A DNA stretch of 64,000 nt from Bordetella sp. BOR01 (lineage in GTDB: Bacteria; Pseudomonadota; Gammaproteobacteria; Burkholderiales; Burkholderiaceae_B): positions 248,001-312,000 of the forward strand of contig NZ_JAHUWT010000003.1 in the NCBI RefSeq assembly GCF_019218885.1, written 5' to 3'. Each line of letters begins with the position of its first letter. Position 1 is the first letter of the stretch. Of the stretch, positions 17,217-26,596 are shown piece after piece. The notes under the pieces were generated by a model. It saw only the letters and a program-made list of their open reading frames with translations. It searched no databases and had not been told where the DNA came from. The position numbers were made by a program, and so were the translations under genes.

Positions 17217-17978
17217 ATGAGCTCTGCCATCGACCTGAACTGCGACATGGGCGAAAGCTACGGCGCCTGGCATATGGGCAATGACGAAGCCGTACTGCAG
17301 TTCGTCAGCTCGGCCAACGTTGCCTGTGGTTTTCATGGCGGCGACCCCTCCACCATGCGCAAGACCGTGGCGGCCGCCGTGGCGCGGCAGGTGGCGGTGG
17401 GCGCGCACCCCAGCCTGCCCGACCTGGTCGGCTTCGGCCGCCGCGTCATGCAGGTCACCCCGCAGGAAGCCTATGACATGGTGGTGTACCAGGTGGGCGC
17501 GCTGGCGGCGGTGGCGGCCACGCAGGGCACGCGCCTGCATCATGTGAAGGCGCATGGCGCGCTCTACAACATGGCGGCCAAAGATTCCGCCCTGGCCCAG
17601 GCCATCTGCCGCGCGGTGCGCGACGTGGATGCCGGCCTGGTGCTGTACGGCCTGGCGGGCAGCCACCTGGTCCAGGCAGCCCAGGAACTGGGCCTGCGCG
17701 CCGCCCACGAAGTGTTCGCCGACCGCTCTTACCAGGACGACGGCTCGCTGACCCCGCGCAGCCATCCGGGCGCCATGATCGAAGACGCCGATGCCTCGGT
17801 GGCCCAGGTACTGCGGATGGTGCAAGAAGGCATGGTGCGTTCGGTCAACGGACGCGACATCCCCGTGCAGGCCGATACCTTGTGCATCCACGGCGACCAG
17901 CCCAACGCTCCGGTATTCGCGAAAGCCCTTACCGATGCCCTACGGAAGGCCGGGATCGAAGTCCGCGCAGTACCGTAG
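17217..17978 (+). CDS. pxpA: 5-oxoprolinase subunit PxpA (LamB/YcsF family)
   Basis: 253-residue TIM-barrel subunit of 5-oxoprolinase. It opens with the family signature DLNCDMGESYGAWHMGNDEA and has SANVACGFHGGDPSTM, VGAHPSLPDLVGFGRR and VKAHGALYNMA. Metal or substrate ligands are expected among these Asp and His residues. It is the last gene of the VOC-pxpB-pxpC-pxpA set and reads towards the large minus-strand oxidoreductase, with a 100-bp gap. Confidence 0.94.
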   Translation: MSSAIDLNCDMGESYGAWHMGNDEAVLQFVSSANVACGFHGGDPSTMRKTVAAAVARQVAVGAHPSLPDLVGFGRRVMQVTPQEAYDMVVYQVGALAAVAATQGTRLHHVKAHGALYNMAAKDSALAQAICRAVRDVDAGLVLYGLAGSHLVQAAQELGLRAAHEVFADRSYQDDGSLTPRSHPGAMIEDADASVAQVLRMVQEGMVRSVNGRDIPVQADTLCIHGDQPNAPVFAKALTDALRKAGIEVRAVP

Positions 17979-18078
17979 GGGTGTTGCGGGGTGTTGATTC
18001 TCTAGGCGCCGGCACGGGGCCGGGAAGGCCGGGCTGGGCGCCTCGGTGCCGCCACCCCGCGACGGCGCCAACAAAAAA

Positions 18079-21000
18079 CTACACCAGCACCCGCTCGATC
18101 CCACCGGAATTAGCCCGCCCCACATACTCCTGCATCCATTGCTCGCCCAGGATGTGGCGTGCCATTTCGACCACGATGTAGTCGGCTTCCATGGCGGTAT
18201 CGCCCTCGTAGCGGGACAGGCCTTGCAGGCAGGACGGACACGAGGTCAGTACTTTAACGTCGCCGGCATAGCCGTCCTGGCGCAGCGCGGCCTGGTTTTT
18301 CTGCAGTTCTTCCTGCTTGCGGAAACGCACCTGGGTGGATACGTCGGGGCGGCTGACGGCCAGCGTGCCCGACTCGCCGCAGCAGCGGTCGGTCTTGATG
18401 GCGCCGTCGCCCACCAGCGAACGCACGGTCTTCATCGGATCCTGCAGCTTCATGGGCGTATGGCAGGGGTCGTGGTACATGTAGCGCACGCCCTTCGCCC
18501 CTTCCAGCTTGATACCTTTTTCCAGCAGGTATTCGTGGATGTCGATCAGGCGGCAACCGGGGAAAATCTTGTCGAACTCGTAGCCGGCCAACTGGTCGTA
18601 GCAGGTGCCGCAGCTCACCACCACCGTCTTGATGTCCAGGTAGTTCAGCGTGTTGGCCATCCGATGGAACAGCACACGGTTGTCGGTAATGATCTGTTCG
18701 GCTTTGTCGTTCATGCCATTGCCGCGCTGCGGGTAGCCGCAGCACAGATAGCCCGGGGGCAATACCGTCTGCACGCCCGCATGCCACAGCATGGCCTGGG
18801 TAGCCAGGCCCACTTGCGAGAACAATCTTTCCGATCCGCAGCCCGGAAAATAGAACACCGCTTCCGTATCGGCCGTGGTGGCCTTCGGGTCGCGGATGAT
18901 GGGCACATAGTTGGCGTCTTCGATATCCAGCAGCTTGCGGGCGCTTTGCTTGGGCAGGCCGCCGGGCATCTTCTTGTTGACGAAGTGCACCACCTGCTCG
19001 CGCAGCGGCGGCTTGCCCACCGTGGCCGGCGGGTGCGCGGTCTGCTTGCGCGTGAACCTGGACAGCACGTCGTTGGCCAGGCGCTGGGCCTTGTAGCCCA
19101 CGCCCACCATGGCCTTGCGCGTGGCATTGATGGTGGCAGGGTCCTTGGCGTTCAGGAAGAACATGGCCGCCGAAGTACCCGGATTGAACGACTTGCGCCC
19201 CATGCGGCGCAGCAGCGCGCGCATGTTCATCGATACGTCGCCGAAATCGATATCCACCGGGCACGGGTTGTAGCACTTGTGGCACACCGTGCAGTGGTCG
19301 GCCACGTCTTCGAATTCTTCCCAGTGCTTCAGGCTGACGCCGCGGCGGGTCTGCTCTTCATACAGGAACGCCTCGACCAGCAGCGAGGTGGCCAGGATCT
19401 TGTTGCGCGGCGAATACAGCAGGTTGGCGCGCGGCACATGCGTGGCGCACACCGGCTTGCACTTGCCGCAGCGCAGGCAGTCTTTGATGGATTCGGAAAT
19501 GGCGCCGATATCGCTTTGCTGCATGATCAGCGATTCGTGGCCCATCAGGTTGAAGCTGGGCGTCCAGGCATGGCGCAAATCGGCGCCGGGCATCAGTTTG
19601 CCGGCGTTGAAATGCCCGCCCGGATCGACACGGCGCTTGTATTCCTGGAACGGCGCCAATTCGGCGTCGGTCAGGAATTCGTACTTGGTCAGGCCGATAC
19701 CGTGCTCGCCCGAGATCACCCCATCCAGGTCGCGCGCTATCTGCATGATGCGGGCCACCGCCTGGTGCGCCTCGGTCAGCATTTCGTAGTCGTCGGAATT
19801 GACCGGGATATTGGTGTGCACGTTGCCGTCGCCAGCGTGCATGTGCAGCGCCACGAACACACGGCTTTTCAGTACGCGCGCATGAATGGCCTTGAGTTCG
19901 TCCAGCACGTGCTTGCCCGTGCCGCCCGAGAAAATGCCCTGCATGGGTGCCAGCACCTCGGTCTTCCAGGACACGCGCACGGTGCGGTCCTGCAACACGT
20001 CGAACAGGGTGGCCTGCGGTTGCGCGGCGACGCGGTCCGACAGCGCGCCCTGCAGCGGCGTCATGCCCAGGCCGGGCAGGTCGGGCAGCGCCTGCCGCAC
20101 GGGCAGGTCCAGGCTGTCCAGCAGCCACTGCCAGCGCTTGCGCACGGCTGCCAGCACGTCGATGGCCTGGCGCGTGCGCTCGGCCAGCGCTTCGGCGCGA
20201 GTCACTTCGTCTTCGGCGTCTTCGGCCTTGCCCACCGGCAGCGGCACCGCCAGGAACGCGTCCAGCGCATCCAGCAGCTTGAGCTTGTTGCGGGTGGACA
20301 GTTCGATGTTGATGCGCTCGATGTGATCGGTGTATTCGCCCATGCGCGACAGCGGGATCACCACGTCTTCGTTGATCTTGAAGGCGTTGGTATGCCGGGC
20401 GATGGCCGCGGTGCGCGACCGGTCGAGCCAGAATTTCTTGCGTGCCTCGGCGCTGACGGCCACGAAGCCCTCGCCGTGCCGCGTGTTGGCCAGCCGTACC
20501 ACTTCGCTGGCGGCCGTTGCCACGGCGTCTTCGTCGTCGCCGACGATATCGCCGATCAGCACCATCTTGGGCAGAGTGCCGCGCTTGCTCTTGGTGGCAT
20601 AGCCCACCGCGCGCAGATAGCGCTCGTCCAGGTGTTCCAGGCCGGCCAAAATGGCGCCGCGCGCGCGGCCGTCGCCATCCAGGTAGTCCTTGATCTCGAC
20701 GATCGACGGAATGGCGTCGCGCGCCTGTCCGAAGAATTCCATGCAGACCGTGCGCGTATGGCGCGGCATGCGATGCAGCACCCAGCGGGCCGATGTAATC
20801 AGGCCATCGCAGCCCTCTTTCTGCACGCCAGGCAGCCCGGCCAGGAACTTGTCGGTAACGTCCTTGCCCAGGCCTTCTTTGCGGAAAACGCGGCCCGCGA
20901 TCTCGAGCTGCTCGGTACGCAGCAGTTTCTCGCCCGGCTGGGCGGTGCCGTCGAACCATTTCAATTCGAAGCGGGCGAGCTCGACGTCGTGGATCTTGCC

Positions 21001-22038
21001 CAGGTTGTGGTCCAGGCGGGTGACTTCCAGCCAGTTGCCGTCGGGATCGACCATGCGCCACCAGGCCAGGTTGTCCAGCGCCGTGCCCCACAGCACGGCC
21101 TTCTTGCCGCCGGCGTTCATGGCGATGTTGCCGCCCACGCACGAGGCCTCGGCCGAGGTCGGGTCCACGGCGAACACGAAGCCGGCCTGCTCGGCAGCCT
21201 CGGCCACCCGCTTGGTGACCACGCCTGCGCCGGCATGGATGACCGCCGCAGGCTCGGTCAGGCCGGGCAAGATACAGGACTCGACCGCCCCCAGGGCATC
21301 GAATTTCTCGGTGTTGATAACGGCCGACTTCCAGGTCAGCGGGATGGCGCCGCCGGTGTAGCCGGTACCGCCGCCGCGCGGCACGATGGTCAGGCCCAGT
21401 TCGATACAGGCACGCACCAGGCTGGCGATTTCGGCTTCGTTGTCGGGTGTCAGCACCACGAATGGGTATTCCACCCGCCAATCGGTAGCGTCGGTCACGT
21501 GCGACACGCGCGACAGGCCGTCGAACTTGATGTTGTCGCGCGCGGTGATGCGGCCCAGCACTTTCTGGGCCTGCTTGCGCAGATGTTCGGTCTGGGCGAA
21601 CTCGCCTTCGAAAGCCGCCACGGCGGAACGCGCCCGCGCCAGCAGTTCCACGACCTTGGCGTCGCGCTGCGGGTCGTGGCCTTCGGGCGTGGGCGAATCC
21701 GGGTCGCGGCGCTTGTCGATTTCGCCCAGGCGATGGTGCAGCGCCCCCACCAGCAGCTTGCGTCGCTTGGGGTTGTCGAGCAGGTCGTCTTGCAGGTAGG
21801 GGTTGCGGCGCACCACCCAGATGTCGCCCAGCACCTCGTACAGCATGCGGGCCGACCGGCCGGTGCGGCGTTCGCCGCGCAAATCGCTCAACCACTGCCA
21901 GGCATCGTCGCCCAGCAGGCGGCCGACGATCTCCCGGTCGGAGAACGACGTGTAGTTGTACGGGATCTCGCGCAAACGCGAGGTAGCTGCAGGCGGAATC
22001 GCCGCGGACAGGATTTGGCTGGCGAGGGGGGCGTTCAT
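18079..22038 (-). CDS. Giant FAD-linked oxidase / Fe-S / CCG-domain oxidoreductase (DUF3683)
   Basis: 1319 residues from ATG 22038 ([10 protein letters not shown]); a TTG two codons upstream is also in frame. Domain order: a DUF3683-type N-terminus (about 1-180); an FAD-binding PCMH-type domain with [11 protein letters not shown] near 219; an FAD-oxidase C-terminal domain with [12 protein letters not shown] near 733 and EHGIGL near 777; two 4Fe-4S motifs, [11 protein letters not shown] near 851 and [12 protein letters not shown] near 915; and two CCG modules (FPGCGSE near 1065, LCCGYP near 1096, HDPCH near 1189, CCGESG near 1219). This joins a D-lactate/glycolate-oxidase-like flavoprotein to a GlpC/LldE-like electron-transfer module in one chain. 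The substrate is probably a D-2-hydroxyacid; electrons likely go to quinone. No regulator adjoins it. Confidence 0.9.
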   Translation of the reverse strand: MNAPLASQILSAAIPPAATSRLREIPYNYTSFSDREIVGRLLGDDAWQWLSDLRGERRTGRSARMLYEVLGDIWVVRRNPYLQDDLLDNPKRRKLLVGALHHRLGEIDKRRDPDSPTPEGHDPQRDAKVVELLARARSAVAAFEGEFAQTEHLRKQAQKVLGRITARDNIKFDGLSRVSHVTDATDWRVEYPFVVLTPDNEAEIASLVRACIELGLTIVPRGGGTGYTGGAIPLTWKSAVINTEKFDALGAVESCILPGLTEPAAVIHAGAGVVTKRVAEAAEQAGFVFAVDPTSAEASCVGGNIAMNAGGKKAVLWGTALDNLAWWRMVDPDGNWLEVTRLDHNLGKIHDVELARFELKWFDGTAQPGEKLLRTEQLEIAGRVFRKEGLGKDVTDKFLAGLPGVQKEGCDGLITSARWVLHRMPRHTRTVCMEFFGQARDAIPSIVEIKDYLDGDGRARGAILAGLEHLDERYLRAVGYATKSKRGTLPKMVLIGDIVGDDEDAVATAASEVVRLANTRHGEGFVAVSAEARKKFWLDRSRTAAIARHTNAFKINEDVVIPLSRMGEYTDHIERINIELSTRNKLKLLDALDAFLAVPLPVGKAEDAEDEVTRAEALAERTRQAIDVLAAVRKRWQWLLDSLDLPVRQALPDLPGLGMTPLQGALSDRVAAQPQATLFDVLQDRTVRVSWKTEVLAPMQGIFSGGTGKHVLDELKAIHARVLKSRVFVALHMHAGDGNVHTNIPVNSDDYEMLTEAHQAVARIMQIARDLDGVISGEHGIGLTKYEFLTDAELAPFQEYKRRVDPGGHFNAGKLMPGADLRHAWTPSFNLMGHESLIMQQSDIGAISESIKDCLRCGKCKPVCATHVPRANLLYSPRNKILATSLLVEAFLYEEQTRRGVSLKHWEEFEDVADHCTVCHKCYNPCPVDIDFGDVSMNMRALLRRMGRKSFNPGTSAAMFFLNAKDPATINATRKAMVGVGYKAQRLANDVLSRFTRKQTAHPPATVGKPPLREQVVHFVNKKMPGGLPKQSARKLLDIEDANYVPIIRDPKATTADTEAVFYFPGCGSERLFSQVGLATQAMLWHAGVQTVLPPGYLCCGYPQRGNGMNDKAEQIITDNRVLFHRMANTLNYLDIKTVVVSCGTCYDQLAGYEFDKIFPGCRLIDIHEYLLEKGIKLEGAKGVRYMYHDPCHTPMKLQDPMKTVRSLVGDGAIKTDRCCGESGTLAVSRPDVSTQVRFRKQEELQKNQAALRQDGYAGDVKVLTSCPSCLQGLSRYEGDTAMEADYIVVEMARHILGEQWMQEYVGRANSGGIERVLV

Positions 22039-22124
22039 GGACAACCGAGGGATAAGATGGGCCCTTAAAGAATCATTTTATGACATTGCGCAAGCTGGCC
22101 CCCTGACACGCCATCAACACGGCC

Positions 22125-22688
22125 TCAGACGGGCTGGGGAAAGACCCACAGCAGCCCGCCGGTCATGATGGTGTAACGGGCGAATTTGCCGATGGCCATG
22201 TACAGCACGCAGGGCCAGAAGGCCAGGCGCAGCCAGCCGGCCACGGCGCAAAGGGGGTCGCCCACCGCGGGCAGCCAGGACAGCAGCAGCGCCGGCGGCC
22301 CCATGCGGTGCAGCCAGTCGTGGGCGCGCATGTGCCAGCGGCCCCGCATGCGGTCGCCCGCCCCGCCGGGATGCGCCGCGGCATGGGCGGCCTCGCCTTC
22401 GATCGGATGCGGGTGTTTTTCGCGCCAGCGTTCCAGCGCCCGGTGCGCCCCCAGGCCCATTGCGTAGCTGATGATGCCGCCCAGCGTATTGCCCACGGTG
22501 GCCACCAGCACGGCCGGCCAGAACATGTCGGGCGCCAGTTTCACGAAGCCGAACACGGCCGGCTCGGACCCCAGCGGCAGCAGGGTCGCCGAGATCACGC
22601 TGACCATGAAAATGGCCGGTAGCCCGACTTCGGGCAGGGCCACCAGTGCCAGCAGCCAATGGACGGCGTTGAGCAGGCTTTGTTCCAT
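22125..22688 (-). CDS. YqaA-family membrane protein (SNARE-associated/DedA-like)
   Basis: 187-residue integral membrane protein with about four hydrophobic segments (LLALVALPEVGLPAIFMVSVISATLLP in pieces, AVLVATVGNTLGGIISYAMG, LLLSWLPAVGDPLC, FWPCVLYMAIGKFARY). The sequence G-N-T-L-G-G with the later LPAVGDPLCAVAGW is typical of the YqaA branch of the VTT/DedA superfamily. DedA relatives help membrane lipid recycling; YqaA itself is uncharacterised. A His/Arg-rich cytoplasmic loop (about 90-125) is a local peculiarity. It is divergent from ilvA. Confidence 0.85.
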   Translation of the reverse strand: MEQSLLNAVHWLLALVALPEVGLPAIFMVSVISATLLPLGSEPAVFGFVKLAPDMFWPAVLVATVGNTLGGIISYAMGLGAHRALERWREKHPHPIEGEAAHAAAHPGGAGDRMRGRWHMRAHDWLHRMGPPALLLSWLPAVGDPLCAVAGWLRLAFWPCVLYMAIGKFARYTIMTGGLLWVFPQPV

Positions 22689-22872
22689 GATGGGCGGCAG
22701 TGTAGCCGGTCGCGGCCAGCGGAAGGTGGCCGGAATGGATGGACAACCGGAAGCGCCATTCCATTCGTGCGGCAGCAGGCATCACCTCGATACCCGGGAA
22801 TGGCGACAGAGGTCCATATGGTAATCTGCCCCACGCTGTTTTTTTCCACTTCCCCGGCTGTTTTGCGCCACC

Positions 22873-24381
22873 ATGTCTGCCGACTATCTGAAACGCATCC
22901 TGACCTCGAAGGTCTACGACGTCGCTGTCGAATCCCCGCTCGAATCCGCCCCCCTGCTGTCCCAGCGAATTTCGAACACGGTGCTGCTCAAGCGTGAAGA
23001 TACCCAGGCAGTGTTCAGCTTCAAGCTGCGCGGCGCCTACAACAAGATGGCCAACCTGGCGCCGGCCGCCCTCAACCGCGGCGTCATTGCCGCCTCGGCG
23101 GGCAACCACGCCCAGGGCGTGGCGCTGGCCGCCGCCCGGCTGGGCTGCCGGGCCGTCATCGTCATGCCCACCACCAGCCCGCAGGTCAAGATCGACGCGG
23201 TGCGCCGGCTGGGCGGTGAGGTGGTGCTGGCCGGCGAGAGCTTCTCGGATGCCTATGCGCACGCCCAGACGCTGGAAAAGAAAGAGAAGCTCACCTTTGT
23301 CCATCCCTTCGACGATCCCGACGTGATCGCCGGCCAGGGCACGGTGGGCATGGAGATCCTGCGCCAGCATCCCGGCCCCATCGACGCCATCTTCGTGGCC
23401 GTCGGCGGCGGCGGACTGGTGTCGGGCGTGGCGGCATTCGTGAAGCAGTTGCGCCCCGAAATCAAGATCATCGGCGTGCAAACCGAAGACTCCGACGCCA
23501 TGTTGCGCAGCGTGCGCGCCGGGCGCCGCGTGCAGCTCAATGACGTGGGCCTGTTTTCGGACGGCACCGCGGTGAAAATGGTGGGCGTCGAGACCTTCCG
23601 CCTGACGCGCCAGTACGTGGATGATTTCGTGGTGGTCGACACCGATGCCATCTGTGCCGCCATCAAAGACGTCTTCCAGGACACCCGCAGCGTGCTCGAG
23701 CCCGCCGGCGCCCTGGCCGTGGCGGCCGCCAAGCAGTATGCGGCCCAGCACAAGCTCAAGGGCAAGACCCTGGTCGCCATCGCCTGTGGCGCCAACATGA
23801 ACTTCGACCGCCTGCGCTTCGTGGCCGAACGCGCCGAGGTCGGCGAAATGCGCGAAGCCGTGTTCGCCGTCACCATGCCCGAGCAACGTGGCAGTTTCCG
23901 CCGGTTCTGCGAACTGGTCGGGCACCGCAGCGTCACCGAATTCAATTACCGTATTTCGGATGCAGAGCGCGCCCATGTGTTCGTCGGGGTGCAGGTCAAT
24001 TCGCCAGCCGAATCCGACAAGATCTCTGCCAACTTCCGCCGCCATGGCTTCGATACGCTGGATCTCACCCACGACGAAATGGCCAAGACCCACTTGCGCC
24101 ATATGGTGGGCGGCCGTTCGGCGCTGGCCAGCCACGAACTGCTGTATCGCTTCGAGTTCCCCGAGCGTCCGGGCGCGCTGATGCGCTTCCTGAACGCCAT
24201 GAATCCCGACTGGAACATCAGCCTGTTCCACTACCGCAACCAGGGGGCCGACTACGGCCGCATCCTGATCGGTATCCAGGTGCCGCCGTCGGACAAGAAA
24301 CAGTTCAAGGCCTTCGTGGCCGAACTGGGTTATCCGCACTGGAACGAAACCGACAACCCGGCCTACCAATTGTTCTTGTAG
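22873..24381 (+). CDS. ilvA: Threonine ammonia-lyase, biosynthetic (IlvA)
   Basis: PLP enzyme that deaminates threonine to 2-oxobutyrate, the first step to isoleucine. 502 residues. The PLP Lys is K51 in FSFKLRGAYNKM; the phosphate-binding loop is VGGGGLVSG near residue 178. The C-terminal third holds two ACT-like regulatory domains (about 330-500, with EQRGSFRRFCELVG and ERPGALMRFLNAM), so it is the long, feedback-controlled form. It is followed by a strong hairpin shared with the porin gene. Confidence 0.96.
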   Translation: MSADYLKRILTSKVYDVAVESPLESAPLLSQRISNTVLLKREDTQAVFSFKLRGAYNKMANLAPAALNRGVIAASAGNHAQGVALAAARLGCRAVIVMPTTSPQVKIDAVRRLGGEVVLAGESFSDAYAHAQTLEKKEKLTFVHPFDDPDVIAGQGTVGMEILRQHPGPIDAIFVAVGGGGLVSGVAAFVKQLRPEIKIIGVQTEDSDAMLRSVRAGRRVQLNDVGLFSDGTAVKMVGVETFRLTRQYVDDFVVVDTDAICAAIKDVFQDTRSVLEPAGALAVAAAKQYAAQHKLKGKTLVAIACGANMNFDRLRFVAERAEVGEMREAVFAVTMPEQRGSFRRFCELVGHRSVTEFNYRISDAERAHVFVGVQVNSPAESDKISANFRRHGFDTLDLTHDEMAKTHLRHMVGGRSALASHELLYRFEFPERPGALMRFLNAMNPDWNISLFHYRNQGADYGRILIGIQVPPSDKKQFKAFVAELGYPHWNETDNPAYQLFL

Positions 24382-24387
24382 AAAAGC

Positions 24388-24412
24388 GGAAGGGCCCTTT
24401 TGGGGCCCTTCC
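24388..24412. terminator. Strong hairpin between ilvA and the porin gene
   Basis: Perfect ten-base stem GGAAGGGCCC / GGGCCCTTCC around TTTTG, starting seven bases after the ilvA stop. TTT follows on the plus strand after two C, and GCTTTTC follows on the minus strand, so it can serve the convergent ilvA and porin transcripts as a bidirectional terminator. Confidence 0.8.
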
Positions 24413-24522
24413 TTTCCAGCCACGTACACGCTCGGCGCAAACCTTCGCGGGGTCAGTTGTCACTCGACGGGTAGCGGAGACAACCCGTGCATTCGGCAAC
24501 CCGCGCCGGGCGTGCGACGCGC

Positions 24523-25644
24523 TTAGAACCGGTGGCGCAAGCCGACCGCCACAGCGGTGCTGCGCTGGTCTTCTTGGAATGCCCAGTTGTCGCCGTACGA
24601 GCCCATCGCGTACAGGTTGGTACGCTTGCTCAGGTCGTAGGTGTAACCCAGGCTGAACGTGTTGCTCGTGGCGTCGTCGCCTGCCAGACGGCTGTTGTTG
24701 ATGTCAGCACGCTGCCAGGAAGCCCAGATGTTGCTGGCACCGCCGATCGGAGCGCTGATGCCCAGCAGGTACGAGTTGACGCGCGAGCCGTCAGCCAATT
24801 TCCAGCTGCCCAGACCCGTGCCGTCGACGTCGCTCAAGCCATCGATGCTCGTGCCGACGAACCAGCCGTCAAACGTTTGACCGAAAGCGGCCGAGACCTT
24901 GACCACTTCGAAGTCGTAGGCAGCACCGATGATGTACGACTGAACGTTGTCGGTGTCGTATTGACCTTTGGTACGGCTGCTGTCCGGACGGAAGTTGTCG
25001 TACGACAGGGCCACATCCAGCGGGCCATTTTGGTAGCGACCACCAACCGTCAGAACACGGTTGTTGTTGTTGGTGCGGAAACCACCACCGGTGTCGGCGT
25101 TGTCGTCAGCATTGAAGGAGTAACCGACGCCGAACTTGAAGCCCGAGAACGACGGGGTTTGGTACAACACCATGTTGTCCAGGCGAACGGTGTTGGCCGA
25201 GCTGAACGACGTGCCCATGGTGGCTTGGTCGTAGCTGATGCCCGAGGGGTCGATGCCGGAGAAGTACTTGGAGGCCAGGTTGGTTTGACGACCGAAGTCC
25301 AGTTGGCCCCAGCTGTCGCTTTGCAGGCCAACGGTGGCTTGACGACCAAACAGGCGGCCGCCTTGCGAGGAGTTACCGCTGTTGGGCGAGAAACCGCCTT
25401 CCAGGGTGAAGACAGCCTTCAGGCCATCGCCCAGGTCTTCAGCGCCGCGCAGACCGAAACGCGAGCCGCTGTTCACGCCGTCCACGGCGCCGATACGGCT
25501 GGCTTTGTCGCCATTAGCGCCCTTGACTTGGTTGTAGCCGATACCTGCGTCAATCAGGCCGTACAGCGTAACCGAGGTCTCGGCTTGGGCCACGCCTGCG
25601 AAGCCGGCGGCCAGCGCAACGGCCAGTAGCGTTTTTTTCATCAT
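24523..25644 (-). CDS. Gram-negative general porin
   Basis: 373-residue outer membrane beta-barrel porin of the betaproteobacterial type. The signal peptide MMKKTLLAVALAAGFAGVAQA is followed by ETSVTLYGLIDAGIGYN, and the chain ends in ...GLRHRF with the C-terminal Phe needed for barrel assembly. Loop-3-like and eyelet regions include SRFGLRGAEDLGDGLKAVF and GRQATVGLQS. Two adjacent ATG codons (25644 and 25641) could start it. Codon use is less GC-biased (many T-ending codons) than its neighbours, as expected of a highly expressed gene. Confidence 0.95.
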   Translation of the reverse strand: MMKKTLLAVALAAGFAGVAQAETSVTLYGLIDAGIGYNQVKGANGDKASRIGAVDGVNSGSRFGLRGAEDLGDGLKAVFTLEGGFSPNSGNSSQGGRLFGRQATVGLQSDSWGQLDFGRQTNLASKYFSGIDPSGISYDQATMGTSFSSANTVRLDNMVLYQTPSFSGFKFGVGYSFNADDNADTGGGFRTNNNNRVLTVGGRYQNGPLDVALSYDNFRPDSSRTKGQYDTDNVQSYIIGAAYDFEVVKVSAAFGQTFDGWFVGTSIDGLSDVDGTGLGSWKLADGSRVNSYLLGISAPIGGASNIWASWQRADINNSRLAGDDATSNTFSLGYTYDLSKRTNLYAMGSYGDNWAFQEDQRSTAVAVGLRHRF

Positions 25645-25980
25645 GATTTCCTAAAGCGATGTGACAGGAAAGGGCATGCGCGGCCTGCCTATGCCATCGG
25701 CGGGACTGGACGACGCATGTACGGGTGAAAGTATCTTTCCTAGGGCAATAGGGATTAACCACGAATTTGGCGAGTTGTTTTTCAAAAAAAGAGGTAAAGG
25801 CTTTGATTGGGCGCCGTGGCGAGCTGCGCCCCCAGGGAGAGCGCAAATATTGGGCAATCAGTGCGCACCGTGAGCGCGCAGAATGGCTTGACGTCCATCA
25901 AGGACGGACGTTGCATTTCAACCACAGCAGATGCGCCCCAGGCCGGCCCTACGGAAGGCAGCTGCGGGAACCTGACAGGT
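25645..25980. other. Non-coding gap between the porin and DUF4148 genes
   Basis: 336 bases with no believable gene. The part nearest the porin (about 25730-25800) is AT-rich and holds runs such as TTTTTTTGAAAAACAAC on the minus strand, so it most likely carries the porin promoter, but I cannot fix the -35/-10 pair. A short palindrome GAACCTG-A-CAGGTTC (25968-25982) overlaps the DUF4148 stop codon. Confidence 0.6.
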
Positions 25981-26346
25981 TCAATGATCTTCGGGCGGGT
26001 AGTCCAGGTCGCCGAAGCTGACTTCGCCCGCGGCTTTGGCGGCAGCCAGTTCGGCACGCACCTGGGCGCGGGTCTTGTGGGTGGCGGGGCGCTGCTCGGG
26101 CGGATAGTCCAGCTCGCCCGAACTGAGTTGCCCCGCGGCGCGGGCCTGGTCGAGTTCGGCATTCACCTGCGCGCGGGTCTTGTACGTGGCCACCGGCGCA
26201 GTCGGCGGGTAGTCGAGGTCGCCGAACGACACCTGGCCGGCCTCTTTGGCGGCGGCGAGTTCGGCGCGCACCTGGGCGCGGGTTTTACCTGCGGCGTAAG
26301 CGGACATTCGTGCCACCGTAAGTGTCGTAGCCATCAATGCGGCCAC
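25981..26346 (-). CDS. DUF4148 triple-repeat exported protein, start probably frameshifted
   Basis: 121 residues if read from GTG 26346. The C-terminal hundred residues are three copies of a 28-residue unit starting KTRAQV and ending in LDYPP (residues 21-48, 56-83, 91-118). DUF4148 proteins are small exported proteins of betaproteobacteria with unknown role. The natural start looks broken: a good ribosome-binding site (GGAGAA at 26366-26361) precedes ATG ATG (26358, 26355), but that frame ends after 24 codons. The signal-peptide-like residues ALVAALMATTLTVARMSAYA continue in the repeat frame directly after a TGA. A small indel near 26350 would restore one long secretory precursor. Confidence 0.7.
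   Translation of the reverse strand: MAALMATTLTVARMSAYAAGKTRAQVRAELAAAKEAGQVSFGDLDYPPTAPVATYKTRAQVNAELDQARAAGQLSSGELDYPPEQRPATHKTRAQVRAELAAAKAAGEVSFGDLDYPPEDH
25993..26286 (-). repeat. Three tandem DUF4148 units, 105-bp period
   Basis: Units at 26286-26203, 26181-26098 and 26076-25993, each coding 28 residues, joined by seven-residue linkers. Units 1 and 3 are nearly identical (KTRAQVRAELAAAK, then FGDLDYPP), and unit 2 is diverged (KTRAQVNAELDQAR, then SGELDYPP). This suggests duplication or conversion of the outer copies. Confidence 0.85.
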
Positions 26347-26352
26347 CAGGGC

Positions 26353-26366
26353 TCATCATACTTCTC
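26353..26366 (-). promoter_or_regulatory. Ribosome-binding site and double ATG ahead of the DUF4148 gene
   Basis: GGAGAA (26366-26361) then ATG ATG (26358-26353); the second ATG is at ideal spacing. The frame it opens does not lead into the DUF4148 repeats. Confidence 0.6.
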
Positions 26367-26596
26367 CTGGATGCAACCGGCGGTGCCGACAGTATCCGGC
26401 GACCCTGGATCCGTATAAACCCTTGGTTCGGGGAACATTTTTCCATTGATGGAACCGAGTTTTCCCGGCGGCCGGGCATTTCCCCAACTGAAGTCAGGCT
26501 TGTCGCGGAACAGACTTTTCCATTTTTGGCGAACAATATCTTCCTCGTGATGAGATATCTTCTCCATCAGACATACGAATCGCCCCAGAATCTCTC

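Noticed and set aside
15939-17891. A 650-codon minus-strand open frame opposite pxpB, pxpC and pxpA
   Set aside because: Antisense artefact of GC-rich coding sequence; the plus-strand genes show full family signatures.
18046-22068. A 1340-codon open frame on the plus strand opposite the FAD/Fe-S oxidoreductase
   Set aside because: It is the exact antisense of a gene with clear flavin and Fe-S motifs. Its translation is rich in Gln, His, Arg and Ala with no domain, which is a common by-product of high GC at third codon positions.
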